A stretch of DNA of 64,000 nt from Phycisphaerae bacterium. GTDB lineage: Bacteria; Planctomycetota; Phycisphaerae; Sedimentisphaerales; Anaerohalosphaeraceae. The translations under genes and the position numbers were made by a program. Position 1 is the stretch's first letter; each line of letters starts with the position of its first letter. Below, piece by piece: positions 15,133-23,158 of the stretch. Below the pieces are notes generated by a model. That model was not told the origin of the DNA. It was given only the letters and a program-made list of their open reading frames with translations, and searched no databases. The stretch lies in NCBI GenBank assembly GCA_029858345.1, contig JAOUFG010000003.1, positions 1-64,000 on the forward strand, in the 5' to 3' direction.

Positions 15133-17502
15133 ATGGCAAAAGACAGGACGAAAAGTTTGTTTGGGGGGGAACTGGACGACACATCGAATGTAGAGGGGCT
15201 GATTGTGCGCGTTGCGCTGGATACGGGGGCGGATTCGTTGTTTGATTATGTGCTGCCGGAGTTTATGGGCAATGTCGAGCCCGGGCAGCGGGTGCAGGTG
15301 CCGTTTGGCAGGGCCAATAAACTCCTGCAGGCGTTTGTCGTTGGGCTCATTACCGACCCCGATAAGATCGAAAAGTGCAAGCTTTTTAAGCTGAAAGCCG
15401 TTAAGTCGATATTGGATGAAGTGCCGCTGCTGGATGCGCAGTTGATGGAACTGGCGAAGTGGATCAGCCAGTACTATGTGTGTCCGCTGGGGCAGGTGTT
15501 CTCGGCGATGGTGCCCGCGGCGGTGAAAAAAGACGCCGGGGTCAGGAAAAAAACTGTCGTGTACCTGACGGCCGAGGCCGATCAGCATACCGACGACATC
15601 AGCAGCAAGAAACAAAAACAACTGCTGGAAATCCTGAAAGACGCCAAGGCGTTTGATGCGGATTCGGCGATGGACAAAGCAGCTCTTTTGGAAGCGGCCG
15701 AATGCACCGAAGGCCCGCTCAAGCAGCTGGTGCGAAAACGCATCGTCAAGATGGCCAAAAAAGAGGTGCTGCACTCGCTGCCGGTGGTGCCGGAGGGGCT
15801 TTCTTTGGAGACAAAGGAGGTCGTGCTCAATGACGACCAGCAAAAGGCGCTGAATTTTGTTTCTACTGAGATTGAGAAAAACCGTTTTGGCGTTTCGGTC
15901 CTTCACGGCGTGACCGACAGCGGCAAGACAGAGGTGTACATCCGGGCGATTCAGGCGTGCATCGCGGCGGGCAAGCGGGCGATTGTATTGCTGCCGGAGA
16001 TTGCCCTGACGGCGCAGACGGTCCAGCGGTTCCACACCCGGTTTGAGAACCTGGCGATTCTGCATTCGCAACTGTCCGGGCCGCAGCGGAATGCCCAGTG
16101 GCAAAGCATCAAAAAAAGCAAAGCCGATGTTATCATCGGGGCGCGGTCGGCGATCTTCGCCCCGGCCAGCAATCTTGGTTTGGTTGTCGTAGATGAAGAA
16201 CACGAGGGCAGCTACAAGCAGGATACCGTGCCGCGGTATCATGGTCGGGACGTGGCGGTCAAGCGGGCCCATATTGCCGATGCCCACTGCATTCTCGGTT
16301 CGGCGACGCCGTCGTTGGAGACACTGCACAATTGCGAGACCAAAAAACATTACACGCTTGTCAATCTGCCTAAACGAGTGAACGACCTGCCGATGCCGGA
16401 AATGAAATTGGTGAACATGCTGACGGCGTTTGCGGACACCGAGGCCGAATATAGGGGGGGCGTACAACTGCTCAGCCCCCAACTGCGGGAGCATCTGGGC
16501 AAAGTGCTCGAAAAGGGCGAGCAGGCGATTCTGCTATTGAACCGCCGCGGCTACAGCAATTTTATCTACTGCCCGTCCTGCCGGCATAGTTTGACTTGCC
16601 GTAATTGCGACGTTACACTGACGTTTCACAAAAAGAAGCAACTGGAAGGGCGGAAGGAAACGACTTTCGGCAGGCACATGATCGGCGGCTACGCGATTTG
16701 CCATTACTGCCTGGCCAAGACGCTGGTGCCGCAGACCTGCCCGCTGTGCAGTTCGAGAATGACCATGATCGGCCTCGGTTCGCAGCGGTTGGAGGAGGAA
16801 CTGGCGAAAAAGCTTCCCAAGGCGCGGGTCCGGCGAATCGACAGCGATGCGATGGCGGGCAAGGATTATTATGATGTGCTGCGCGATTTTGCGGAGCAAA
16901 GAATCGATATTCTCGCCGGAACGCAGATGCTGGCCAAGGGGCTGCATTTTCCGAATGTGACGCTGGTGGGTATTATCAGTGCCGATACGGCCCTGTTTTT
17001 GCCGGACTTTCGGTCCAATGAACGCACGTTCCAGCTCATCAGTCAGGTGGCCGGCCGGGCCGGACGCAGTGAAAAAGGCGGAACCGTGTATGTGCAGACG
17101 TTTTTTGCGACCCAGCCGTCGATCGATTTCGCCCTGAAAAATGATTTTCCCGGCTTTGTAAGTCAGGAACTGGAGCATCGAAAGGCCTGTTCGCTGCCGC
17201 CATACTGGCGGATGGCGATAGTGGCCATGCGGGATCCGAAATTTGACCGGCTCAAGGCCGCCGCTGAGGTGATGAAGGAGCGGCTGGAGGGGATTATCAG
17301 TGCTGAAAAGCTGGAAATGACGATGCGTGGACCGCAGGAACCAGCGATTTCGAGGATTCAGCGTTTCCATCGGCTTCATTTTATCCTGCAATCGCCCTCG
17401 GTGTCGCACATCCAGCGGCTGTTTGGGATGCTCAGGGGCATGTCGCCGCTAAAACCGGCCGTCCAGACGCAGGTCGATATCGACCCGATCGGCATTTTAT
17501 AG
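15133..17502 (+). CDS. priA: Primosomal replication-restart helicase PriA
   Basis: 789 residues from the ATG at 15133. An N-terminal DNA-binding domain (TGADSLFDYVLPEFMGNVEPGQRVQVPFG) precedes the helicase core: Walker A GVTDSGKT at 259-266 and DEEH at 354-357. From about residue 480 comes the PriA zinc-binding block of CxxC pairs (CPSC, CRNC, CHYC, CPLC). The C-terminal helicase half has GTQMLAKGLHFPNVTLV and VAGRAGR. It reloads replication at stalled forks. An upstream in-frame start at 15100 lies inside a repeat hairpin and is less likely. No clear ribosome site is seen. Confidence 0.95.
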   Translation: MAKDRTKSLFGGELDDTSNVEGLIVRVALDTGADSLFDYVLPEFMGNVEPGQRVQVPFGRANKLLQAFVVGLITDPDKIEKCKLFKLKAVKSILDEVPLLDAQLMELAKWISQYYVCPLGQVFSAMVPAAVKKDAGVRKKTVVYLTAEADQHTDDISSKKQKQLLEILKDAKAFDADSAMDKAALLEAAECTEGPLKQLVRKRIVKMAKKEVLHSLPVVPEGLSLETKEVVLNDDQQKALNFVSTEIEKNRFGVSVLHGVTDSGKTEVYIRAIQACIAAGKRAIVLLPEIALTAQTVQRFHTRFENLAILHSQLSGPQRNAQWQSIKKSKADVIIGARSAIFAPASNLGLVVVDEEHEGSYKQDTVPRYHGRDVAVKRAHIADAHCILGSATPSLETLHNCETKKHYTLVNLPKRVNDLPMPEMKLVNMLTAFADTEAEYRGGVQLLSPQLREHLGKVLEKGEQAILLLNRRGYSNFIYCPSCRHSLTCRNCDVTLTFHKKKQLEGRKETTFGRHMIGGYAICHYCLAKTLVPQTCPLCSSRMTMIGLGSQRLEEELAKKLPKARVRRIDSDAMAGKDYYDVLRDFAEQRIDILAGTQMLAKGLHFPNVTLVGIISADTALFLPDFRSNERTFQLISQVAGRAGRSEKGGTVYVQTFFATQPSIDFALKNDFPGFVSQELEHRKACSLPPYWRMAIVAMRDPKFDRLKAAAEVMKERLEGIISAEKLEMTMRGPQEPAISRIQRFHRLHFILQSPSVSHIQRLFGMLRGMSPLKPAVQTQVDIDPIGIL

Positions 17503-17578
17503 CCGGCAATGCCGAAAATTTCGCCCCTGTTCCCCCTTGATTTTGTGGTGTGAATCCGGTATAGTACTAAATTCTTTA

Positions 17579-17653
17579 CGGAGAGTAGCTCAGCTTGGCC
17601 AGAGCGCTGCGTTCGGGACGCAGAGGTCGCAAGTTCAAATCTTGTCTCTCCGA
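17579..17653 (+). tRNA. tRNA-Pro(CGG)
   Basis: Full cloverleaf: acceptor CGGAGAG/CTCTCCG (7 pairs, including the C1-G72 pair characteristic of bacterial tRNA-Pro), D arm GCUC/GAGC, anticodon stem CUGCG/CGCAG with loop UUCGGGA (anticodon CGG), T arm GCAAG/CUUGU. The discriminator is A; CCA is not encoded. The stop codon and last codons of the phage integrase lie inside its 3' part, which marks it as the attachment site. Confidence 0.93.
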
Positions 17654-17665
17654 CTCTTCTCACTT
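17632..17665. other. Probable attL at the 3' end of tRNA-Pro
   Basis: The T-arm and acceptor 3' strand of the tRNA run straight into the integrase coding region, read on the opposite strand. The integrase TGA stop is the complement of the T-loop TCA at 17635-17637. This is how an integration junction inside a tRNA would look. No second copy of the tRNA 3' end was found to the right, so the core and attR are undefined. Confidence 0.5.
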
Positions 17666-19140
17666 TTAGCCGTTTTAGACAAAATCTCAAACGGCTTTCT
17701 CTTTTCTACACAAAGACTTACGTCGCTTAAATGTCGGTTCAAACTGACGATTTCCAGAAGTTTGCGTTTTTCGGCAGAGTTTGAACCGCGCCAATAGTCT
17801 TCGATATTTTGCGAGAACTCAAAAATACCCAAAATTCGTTTTATTCGGTCACTTTCGGGCTCGTATGGGGTCATTTGTAGGGTCATTTTCAGGGACTTCT
17901 CCTCCGTAGTCAGCTCGGTCGTCTTATTTTGTAGGGTCATTTCGTCAATGAGTGCTCCCAGGTATGCGGTCAAAAGCCGGTCCTTCATACCCTGTATTTC
18001 CGACAGTCGTTTTTTCATTTGGCGGTTTTGTTGTCGCTGATATTCAGATGAATCCGACAAGGCCATTTCCAGTGTGGTTCGGAAGGCCGCTCGGAAGCCC
18101 CTGTCGGGGATGACCATTTGTTTTAGTTCATCCAAAATAGACCGCTCAACATCTTCCTCTTTCCATCGGACGGCCGGATGGTCCGGGTTCGACTCATTGT
18201 TTCCGCATCGGTAGTAAATATGTTCCCGGTGTCCACCGCCCTTTAATTTCCGGCGTATCCGTTCACCTGTAATGGCAAATCCGCAGTGAGCACATCGAAG
18301 GAGTCCTCCTGCAAGCGGCAGGTCTGCCACACTGGTTCTGCGGTTTTTCCCATTCAGAATGTCTTGACACTTATCAAAAATAGACTTGGTGATGAATAGG
18401 CGATGTTTGCCGGGGTACTGTTGTCCCTTATATGTGACCTCCCCGATATAAAAACGGTTGTTAAGAATGTACGACAACGCTGGCCTGATAAACTTCGGTT
18501 GGCTGTTTCGGTAAATATGTCCCTCCCGGTGCAATTTGTCGGCCAGTGTTTGAAAAGTATAACCACCGCGTGCGTACAATTCGAATATCCGCTGCACAGC
18601 ACGGCTTTTTTCGGGGTCGGGCTTGATGGGTTCTTCTTTATCGTTCCCATCATTACAATACCCATATGGAGCCAATCCCGGTGCCCAGCCCTGAAGAACC
18701 TTTTCTGAAATGCCTTTCTGTACCTCGGTTCGCAGGTTATCGCTGTAATACTGCGCCACCGCTGCCATTACGTTAAATGACAACATTCCCGCAGCACCAG
18801 GACCGAATTCATTGTCCACAAACGCCAGTTTCACACCATACTTATCTTCCATTTCCTGCATCCGAACCGCATCACGCATGTTCCGGCAAATACGATCCAG
18901 CTTATGACTGAGAATGGCCTTAATATCTTTGCGTTTTGCGTTGTTCTTGACCCAGGAAACCATCTCATTAAAAGCCTGCCGATCAGCGCCTCTGCGGGCG
19001 GATTCAGCGACTTCGAATGCATGAACCACATTCCATCCTTCCCGCTGCGCTTTTTCCTTACAAACCCGCAATTGCGCATCAATTGAGTATCCTTCCCGCT
19101 GTTCCCGCGATGAAACTCGTGCCCAAATAACTGTATTCAT
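17635..19140 (-). CDS. Large serine recombinase (phage integrase)
   Basis: 501 residues. The N-terminal resolvase domain starts TVIWARVSSREQREGYSIDAQ, with catalytic Ser10 in the R-x-S pattern, and continues with LSHKLDRICRN. A recombinase domain (GLAPYGYCND, then AVQRIFELYARGGYTFQTLADKL) and a zinc ribbon (GLLRCAHCGFAI ... YYRCGN) follow, then a long coiled-coil motif (about 370-430). It catalyses site-specific integration and excision. AAAGGA lies 8 bases before the ATG. Its last codons are borrowed from tRNA-Pro, so the C-terminus would change on excision. Confidence 0.93.
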   Translation of the reverse strand: MNTVIWARVSSREQREGYSIDAQLRVCKEKAQREGWNVVHAFEVAESARRGADRQAFNEMVSWVKNNAKRKDIKAILSHKLDRICRNMRDAVRMQEMEDKYGVKLAFVDNEFGPGAAGMLSFNVMAAVAQYYSDNLRTEVQKGISEKVLQGWAPGLAPYGYCNDGNDKEEPIKPDPEKSRAVQRIFELYARGGYTFQTLADKLHREGHIYRNSQPKFIRPALSYILNNRFYIGEVTYKGQQYPGKHRLFITKSIFDKCQDILNGKNRRTSVADLPLAGGLLRCAHCGFAITGERIRRKLKGGGHREHIYYRCGNNESNPDHPAVRWKEEDVERSILDELKQMVIPDRGFRAAFRTTLEMALSDSSEYQRQQNRQMKKRLSEIQGMKDRLLTAYLGALIDEMTLQNKTTELTTEEKSLKMTLQMTPYEPESDRIKRILGIFEFSQNIEDYWRGSNSAEKRKLLEIVSLNRHLSDVSLCVEKRKPFEILSKTAKSEKSRRDKI

Positions 19141-19152
19141 CGTTTCAATCCT

Positions 19153-19377
19153 TTATATTAATGTTTCTGCCAGATGTTTCACATTTCTGTAAATTTCCAG
19201 CACTTCGTTTTCGGTTAATGTCCGTCCGTAGACGCGACTCCACAAGACCGTCAATTCCGCCAAGTCCTGTCCAGAAAGCCCGCCCCCCAGCGGGCTTTCT
19301 GTGTAACGATCAGCACTATTATTGGCAGAGAATCCAGTCAATTTTGCATGATTTGGGGGAGTTTTTACTGCAGCCAT
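19153..19377 (-). CDS. Small phage protein of unknown function
   Basis: 74 residues, no recognised family. The C-terminal half (LSGQDLAELTVLWSRVYGRTLTENEVLEIYRNVKHLAETL) is predicted helical and could be a helix-turn-helix or recombination directionality-type fold, but nothing proves this. Its start overlaps the end of the sigma-like gene by 13 bp, and it ends 12 bp before the integrase start, so the three are probably co-transcribed leftward. A G-run (GGGGG) about 8 bases upstream may serve as a ribosome site. Confidence 0.6.
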   Translation of the reverse strand: MAAVKTPPNHAKLTGFSANNSADRYTESPLGGGLSGQDLAELTVLWSRVYGRTLTENEVLEIYRNVKHLAETLI

Positions 19378-19889
19378 TTATGTACCCCCAATTCCTTGAA
19401 AACCCCGCGGATATTTTGAATCATGCACTGGACGGACTGCTGACGACAGCGTAACTTTCGTGCAAGCTGGCGAATAGATAGCCCATCCATTAAACCAGCA
19501 CAAACGGCCTTTTCCTTAGCAGATAATCTGTCTATCGCATCCTGAATGTCACAGTACAAAGCATTGTTTTCCGAATAAGACAGTGCTTCCTCTTGCGGAT
19601 TTGTATGCCCATTTTGTCTGAGATACTCTTCATAATATTCGCTTTGGCAGGATTGCTTTTTAAGCAGATTAATAATTCTGTTGTCAATTACCGTTGTAAG
19701 CGCTGTCCGTTCTTCGGCCCCCTGTGCATTTTCAGGGTCATATTTGAAATTCAGGATTTCCAAAATAATGCTTTGCTGGATATCCGCCCAGTCATGTTCC
19801 GGTATCCCGAAATGTCTGGCCCGCTGTACAATTAATTCCACCTTCCACTGCTCCACTAAATCTCCGTAACTCAATGCCTTTTCATTCAT
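19365..19889 (-). CDS. Phage sigma-70-like regulator
   Basis: 174 residues. The middle resembles sigma region 2 (HDWADIQQSIILEILNF, then a segment ending IDNRIINLLKK). The C-terminus looks like region 4: LSAKEKAVCAGLMDGLSIRQLARKLRCRQQSVQCMIQNI, a helix-turn-helix. It may redirect RNA polymerase or regulate the integrase operon. The ATG at 19889 is preferred because AAAGGA lies 7-10 bases before it; an upstream in-frame start at 19967 adds 26 atypical residues. The CACGTG operator array lies directly upstream. Confidence 0.7.
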   Translation of the reverse strand: MNEKALSYGDLVEQWKVELIVQRARHFGIPEHDWADIQQSIILEILNFKYDPENAQGAEERTALTTVIDNRIINLLKKQSCQSEYYEEYLRQNGHTNPQEEALSYSENNALYCDIQDAIDRLSAKEKAVCAGLMDGLSIRQLARKLRCRQQSVQCMIQNIRGVFKELGVHKWLQ

Positions 19890-19993
19890 GGCTGCGTCCT
19901 TTCGTATCGAAAGTTTTTGTTTGCTGACCAGCCCTGTGCCGGTCATCGCAGCCACCACTATCTTCACGGTATGGGGTCATTTATGTAGCCAGT

Positions 19994-20093
19994 TACGTGA
20001 CTCAAGATAGTCACGTGTGTCCTCACGTGACGGTCACGTGATCAATTTATGGGGTCAGAATGTGTCACGTGTTAGTCACGTGACGGTCACGTG
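19994..20093. promoter_or_regulatory. Array of CACGTG palindromes (operator or replication control)
   Basis: Six perfect CACGTG hexamers begin at 20012, 20024, 20035, 20066, 20077 and 20088, with a variant TACGTG at 19994. Spacing inside each triplet is 11-12 bp, about one helical turn, and the two triplets are offset by about 53 bp. Several are extended to GTCACGTGAC. The array separates the leftward integrase/sigma operon from the rightward early genes, the classic place for a phage switch operator. Confidence 0.7.
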
Positions 20094-20127
20094 ACTTAAA
20101 ATGACCCCTTAAATTCGGGATGCGTTT

Positions 20128-20156
20128 TTGCTCTGAGAATTGAATAACCCTATAGA
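20128..20156 (+). promoter_or_regulatory. Putative early rightward promoter
   Basis: TTGCTC at 20128-20133 and TATAGA at 20151-20156, 17 bases apart, 40 bp before the first rightward gene and just downstream of the operator array. Weak consensus match; inferred mostly from position. Confidence 0.3.
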
Positions 20157-20195
20157 GGCGAACAATGGGGTTTGCCAAAGCAACGGAGACAAGAA

Positions 20196-21011
20196 ATGGA
20201 CAAAAACAATCTTTATATCCCGACAGACATCTTTATTACGGAACCCGCCGAGGTTTATCATGCGAAAGCAGGACAATATCTGTCCAGCCATCAGCTCATT
20301 GATTTCATGAAATGCCCCTTATTGCATCATAAAAAGCGAATGGGCATCATCCAGGACCAGGAAACCACCTCTTTTTTGGTGGGACACGCCGCTCATGTAC
20401 GGATTCTGGAAGGTCGAGCTGAATATGAAAGCCGCTTTGCTATGGGTGGACCGATTAATCCGACAACCGGCAAACCCTATGGCAGCCTGACCAAGAAGTT
20501 CGCTGAATGGAAGGAAGAGCAACAAAAACCTGTCCTGACGTTTGAGCAGATGGATTTGGTCGAGCAGATGGCTCGTGGTGTTGCCATCCACGACACGGCC
20601 GTGGATTTGATTTCCTACGGTATCGCCGAAGGCGTCATTCGCGCCGACTATTGCGGCATTCCCTGCCAGATTCGCCTGGACTGGCTCAATCCCAATCGCG
20701 GCATTGTGGATTTTAAGACCTGCGATGACCTCACGTGGTTTGAAGCCGACGCACGTCGGTATCGTTATCACAATCAGATGGCCTTCTATCAGTCCGTTTT
20801 GAAAGAAGCCATTGGTATCTATGTGCCGGTTCATCTGATTGCCATCGAAAAGAAAGAACCCCACCGCTGTGGTGTCTGGCGCGTATCCGACGACTGCCTG
20901 GCCATGGCTCGGCATGACAACGAGGCGGCTATTGATCGCCTCATGTCATGCCGCAACAAAGACATCTGGCCGACCGGCTACGAGGAAGTTCGGCTCCTGG
21001 ATGTCGCATAG
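20196..21011 (+). CDS. PD-(D/E)XK exonuclease-like phage protein (DUF3799/RecE-type)
   Basis: 271 residues. The N-terminal YHAKAGQYLSSHQLIDFMKCPLLHHKKRMG and FLVGHAAHVRILEG are typical of the RecE C-terminal/DUF3799 nuclease family. The catalytic core is visible as IRLDWLNPNRGIVDFKTCDD (Asp, then Asp-x-Lys), followed by YHNQMAFYQSVL. It probably degrades one strand of linear DNA to feed recombination. The neighbours AAA ATPase and DUF669 protein complete a common phage recombination cassette. ACGGAGAC before the ATG at 20196 decides the start. Confidence 0.8.
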   Translation: MDKNNLYIPTDIFITEPAEVYHAKAGQYLSSHQLIDFMKCPLLHHKKRMGIIQDQETTSFLVGHAAHVRILEGRAEYESRFAMGGPINPTTGKPYGSLTKKFAEWKEEQQKPVLTFEQMDLVEQMARGVAIHDTAVDLISYGIAEGVIRADYCGIPCQIRLDWLNPNRGIVDFKTCDDLTWFEADARRYRYHNQMAFYQSVLKEAIGIYVPVHLIAIEKKEPHRCGVWRVSDDCLAMARHDNEAAIDRLMSCRNKDIWPTGYEEVRLLDVA

Positions 21012-21024
21012 CCCCCATCTTTTG

Positions 21025-21081
21025 CCCGGACGGTTTTTTGTGGTTGGTCACTAACTCAAACGACAACCCGCCGTCCGGGCC
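21025..21081. other. Long hairpin downstream of the exonuclease gene
   Basis: GCCCGGACGG near 21026 pairs exactly with CCGTCCGGGC near 21080, enclosing about 35 bases that include TTTTTTG and CAACC/GGTTG-type segments. Just after it comes the tRNA-like element. It may be a processing signal or a second, decayed structured RNA. A simple terminator is unlikely because the T-run is inside the loop. Confidence 0.45.
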
Positions 21082-21086
21082 ATGTC

Positions 21087-21154
21087 GGCGAGGAAAACGG
21101 TTTTGCCCGGGTCTCATAAGCCCGGTGTTGTCGGTTCGACTCCGGCACTCGCCA
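21087..21154 (+). tRNA. tRNA-Met(CAU)-like element with reduced D arm
   Basis: The acceptor stem GGCGAG/CUCGCC, anticodon stem CGGGU/GCCCG with loop CUCAUAA (anticodon CAU), and T arm GUCGG/CCGGC with loop UUCGACU are all formed, and the discriminator is A. Position 7 pairs poorly. The D arm is shrunk to about 14 bases (AAAACGGUUUU), so total length is only 68. It could be an unusual phage tRNA-Met, a tRNA-Ile2 precursor, or a tRNA-like decoy. Confidence 0.55.
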
Positions 21155-21204
21155 TTGGACCCGGCCGGTCAAAACAACATCAAACTTTAATCAGAGGAAT
21201 AAAC

Positions 21205-21942
21205 ATGACACTTTTGGAATCTGTACTCAATCAAAATCATATGCGTGCTCCCAAGGGCATCGTATATGGTCCACCGGGTGTAGGAAAGACCACTTTCGGT
21301 GCAGGCACACACAAACCGATCATTATCGATTGTGAAAATGGTGCTGCACATATGCAGTGCGACCGAACCCCGTATCTGGCCGACTGGGATGCCATCCAAC
21401 CGTGGCTCGAAGCTTTAGCCTATGATGAGCATACCTATGGAACCGTGGTCATCGACTCGATTGACTGGTTATTGCGGCGACTGGAAGAACGCGTGGCCGG
21501 AGTCAATGGCGATGCCAGAAACATGGACAAGACCATGAATCGCTCGCATGGCGGTTACGGAAACGGAAAACAGGTGCTTCGTAACTATGTCTATCAGTAT
21601 CTGCTGCCAACCCTGGATGCCATTGTCAACCGTGGAATCTCAGTGGTTCTTTTGGCGCATGCCTCTCGACGCAGTATCACCACCATCGATGGCATCGTGA
21701 TGGAAAAATCCGCCCCCGAAATCCATCCGGACCTGATGAACACGATGGTCGAGTGGTCGGACTTTGTCGGCGCTGCTCGCATGGATGGTGACTGTCGTGA
21801 ACTGGTGCTGAACGAAACCGCTCAGCTTCTGGCCAAGAACCGCTATGGCATCACGGAGGTCCTGCTACTGGACTGGAACTACTTTATGAACGCAATGAGC
21901 AATCACAAACCTCAATTCACAGGAGAAACAATCAATGGCTAA
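21205..21942 (+). CDS. Phage AAA ATPase (AAA_24 / Sak4-like)
   Basis: 245 residues. Walker A is GPPGVGKTTF near residues 23-32; Walker B is GTVVIDSIDWLL. These fit the AAA_24 family of single-domain RecA-fold phage ATPases, which includes Sak4-type annealing or recombination proteins. It lies between a RecE-like exonuclease and a DUF669 protein, the usual arrangement. The ATG at 21205 follows AGAGGAATAAAC. A start at 21082 would translate through the tRNA-like element and is rejected. Confidence 0.85.
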   Translation: MTLLESVLNQNHMRAPKGIVYGPPGVGKTTFGAGTHKPIIIDCENGAAHMQCDRTPYLADWDAIQPWLEALAYDEHTYGTVVIDSIDWLLRRLEERVAGVNGDARNMDKTMNRSHGGYGNGKQVLRNYVYQYLLPTLDAIVNRGISVVLLAHASRRSITTIDGIVMEKSAPEIHPDLMNTMVEWSDFVGAARMDGDCRELVLNETAQLLAKNRYGITEVLLLDWNYFMNAMSNHKPQFTGETING

Positions 21943-22393
21943 TCTGAACAATTTCAATGCAAATGAAGTCGAACCGAATGTAGGGTTTGAACCGGTGCCT
22001 GCGGATAAATACATTGCGATGATCACCGCATCGGAAATGAAACCGACCAAAAACGGGGACGGCAGTTATCTGGAACTGGAACTGACCATCCTGGAAGGCC
22101 CGTACAAGGACCGTAAAATCTGGGATCGACTGTGCCTGAATCATCCCAATGCCCAGACCGTCAAGATTGCACGGGGATATTTGTCCTCGATTTGCCGGGC
22201 GACGGGCGTCATGCAACCCAAGGACAGCTGCGAACTGCACAATATTCCGATGTGCGTCACGGTTAAATGCAAAAAGCGTGACGACAATGATGAAATCACC
22301 AACGAGGTTCGGGGCTATGCCAAAAAAGAAAGCGTTGCGGGTAAACCGCAGCAGGCAGCGCCCACCGATAACACACCTCCGTGGAAGCGATGA
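21935..22393 (+). CDS. DUF669 phage protein (probable ssDNA-binding partner)
   Basis: 152 residues. The N-terminal FNANEVEPNVGFEPVPADKYIAMI and the following TKNGDGSYLELELTILEGPYKDRKIWDRL match the DUF669 family. Its OB-like strands and position beside Sak4-type ATPases suggest a single-strand DNA-binding role. The C-terminus is short and polar (TDNTPPWKR), as in many SSB-like proteins. It overlaps the ATPase gene by 8 bp and the next gene by 4 bp. Confidence 0.8.
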   Translation: MANLNNFNANEVEPNVGFEPVPADKYIAMITASEMKPTKNGDGSYLELELTILEGPYKDRKIWDRLCLNHPNAQTVKIARGYLSSICRATGVMQPKDSCELHNIPMCVTVKCKKRDDNDEITNEVRGYAKKESVAGKPQQAAPTDNTPPWKR

Positions 22394-22695
22394 GCATGAA
22401 CAAAAAGGCCAAAGGGGCACGTCTGGAACGCAAGACCATCAAGATGCTGCAGTCGGCCGGATACCAATGTATCCGGTCGGCAGCATCCCTGGGACCGTTC
22501 GACATCATTGCCATGAATCATCTGGGTTTTCGATGTATTCAAATTAAGGCCAATGACTGGCCCCGACCGGAAGAACGAGAAGGCTTACGGGCGGCGGCGA
22601 AAAGCCTGCCGCCCAATGCCCTGATTGAATGCTGGCGATGGAACGACAACGCCAGAGAACCCATCATCAAGCTTTTGGATGAACTGAACTATTAA
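22390..22695 (+). CDS. Holliday-junction-resolvase-like nuclease
   Basis: 101 residues. GARLERKTIKMLQSAGYQCIRSAASLGPFDIIAMNHLGFRCIQIKAN gives the Glu, Asp and Gln-x-Lys layout of the Hjc/PD-(D/E)XK resolvase-like family. The QIK variant replaces the usual E-x-K, which is tolerated in some relatives. It may resolve branched replication intermediates. The start is an ATGA overlap with the DUF669 stop; ATG at 22396 is an alternative. Confidence 0.7.
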   Translation: MSMNKKAKGARLERKTIKMLQSAGYQCIRSAASLGPFDIIAMNHLGFRCIQIKANDWPRPEEREGLRAAAKSLPPNALIECWRWNDNAREPIIKLLDELNY

Positions 22696-22698
22696 CCT

Positions 22699-23019
22699 AT
22701 GACACGGAAAAAACAAATCATGAAGACCTTAAAAAATATTCCTTTTTCGGAAATTTTAGAAAGACATGAAGACGATCAGAAGCAAGAAATCGTTTCAAGA
22801 CTGCCCGGTTTCGGACGCCCGATTCCGAATAGCCGGTTTTTCAGAACATTTTGTATTGATTGCCATACACCAATGCGGGTTCACGAAAATGACGTCTATA
22901 TGAAAATCCGTTGCGAGCAGTGCGATCCCAAGCATGTCGGGTGCACAAGCCCCGAAACACGAGTAAATAACCTTGAAAATGACATTGACGCCTTCAGGCC
23001 ATCCTGGAGATGCGCATGA
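22699..23019 (+). CDS. Zinc-ribbon-like phage protein
   Basis: 106 residues, not assigned to a family. A four-cysteine zinc-ribbon pattern CIDCHTPMRV ... IRCEQCDP occupies the middle to C-terminal part, after a charged N-terminal helix. Zinc ribbons of this kind often bind nucleic acid or act as adaptors in replication modules, but no function can be assigned. It starts 3 bp after the resolvase-like gene and overlaps the next small gene by ATGA. Confidence 0.6.
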   Translation: MTRKKQIMKTLKNIPFSEILERHEDDQKQEIVSRLPGFGRPIPNSRFFRTFCIDCHTPMRVHENDVYMKIRCEQCDPKHVGCTSPETRVNNLENDIDAFRPSWRCA

Positions 23020-23156
23020 GATTTGAAAAACTCTTCCCGACCCTGTTAATCATTTTGGATATTTGTGCAGCGCTGGCCTATTTGCCTTCAGGCGATTGGC
23101 GACGGGTGATTTACTGGCTGGCCGCTGCAATCCTGACAACCTGCGTAACCTACTAA
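23016..23156 (+). CDS. 46-residue membrane protein
   Basis: Small gene with ATG at 23016 (ATGA overlap with the gene before) and TAA at 23154-23156, only 2 bp before the helicase start. The product has two hydrophobic helices: LFPTLLIILDICAALAYL and IYWLAAAILTTCVTY, joined by a short basic loop (GDWRR). Tight coupling on both sides supports it as real. Function unknown; short two-span phage proteins can be superinfection-exclusion or lysis factors. Confidence 0.55.
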   Translation: MRFEKLFPTLLIILDICAALAYLPSGDWRRVIYWLAAAILTTCVTY

Positions 23157-23158
23157 TC

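Noticed and set aside
15076-16494. 472-codon frame opposite priA
   Set aside because: Shadow of priA; composition (His/Arg-rich) and lack of motifs show it is not a gene.
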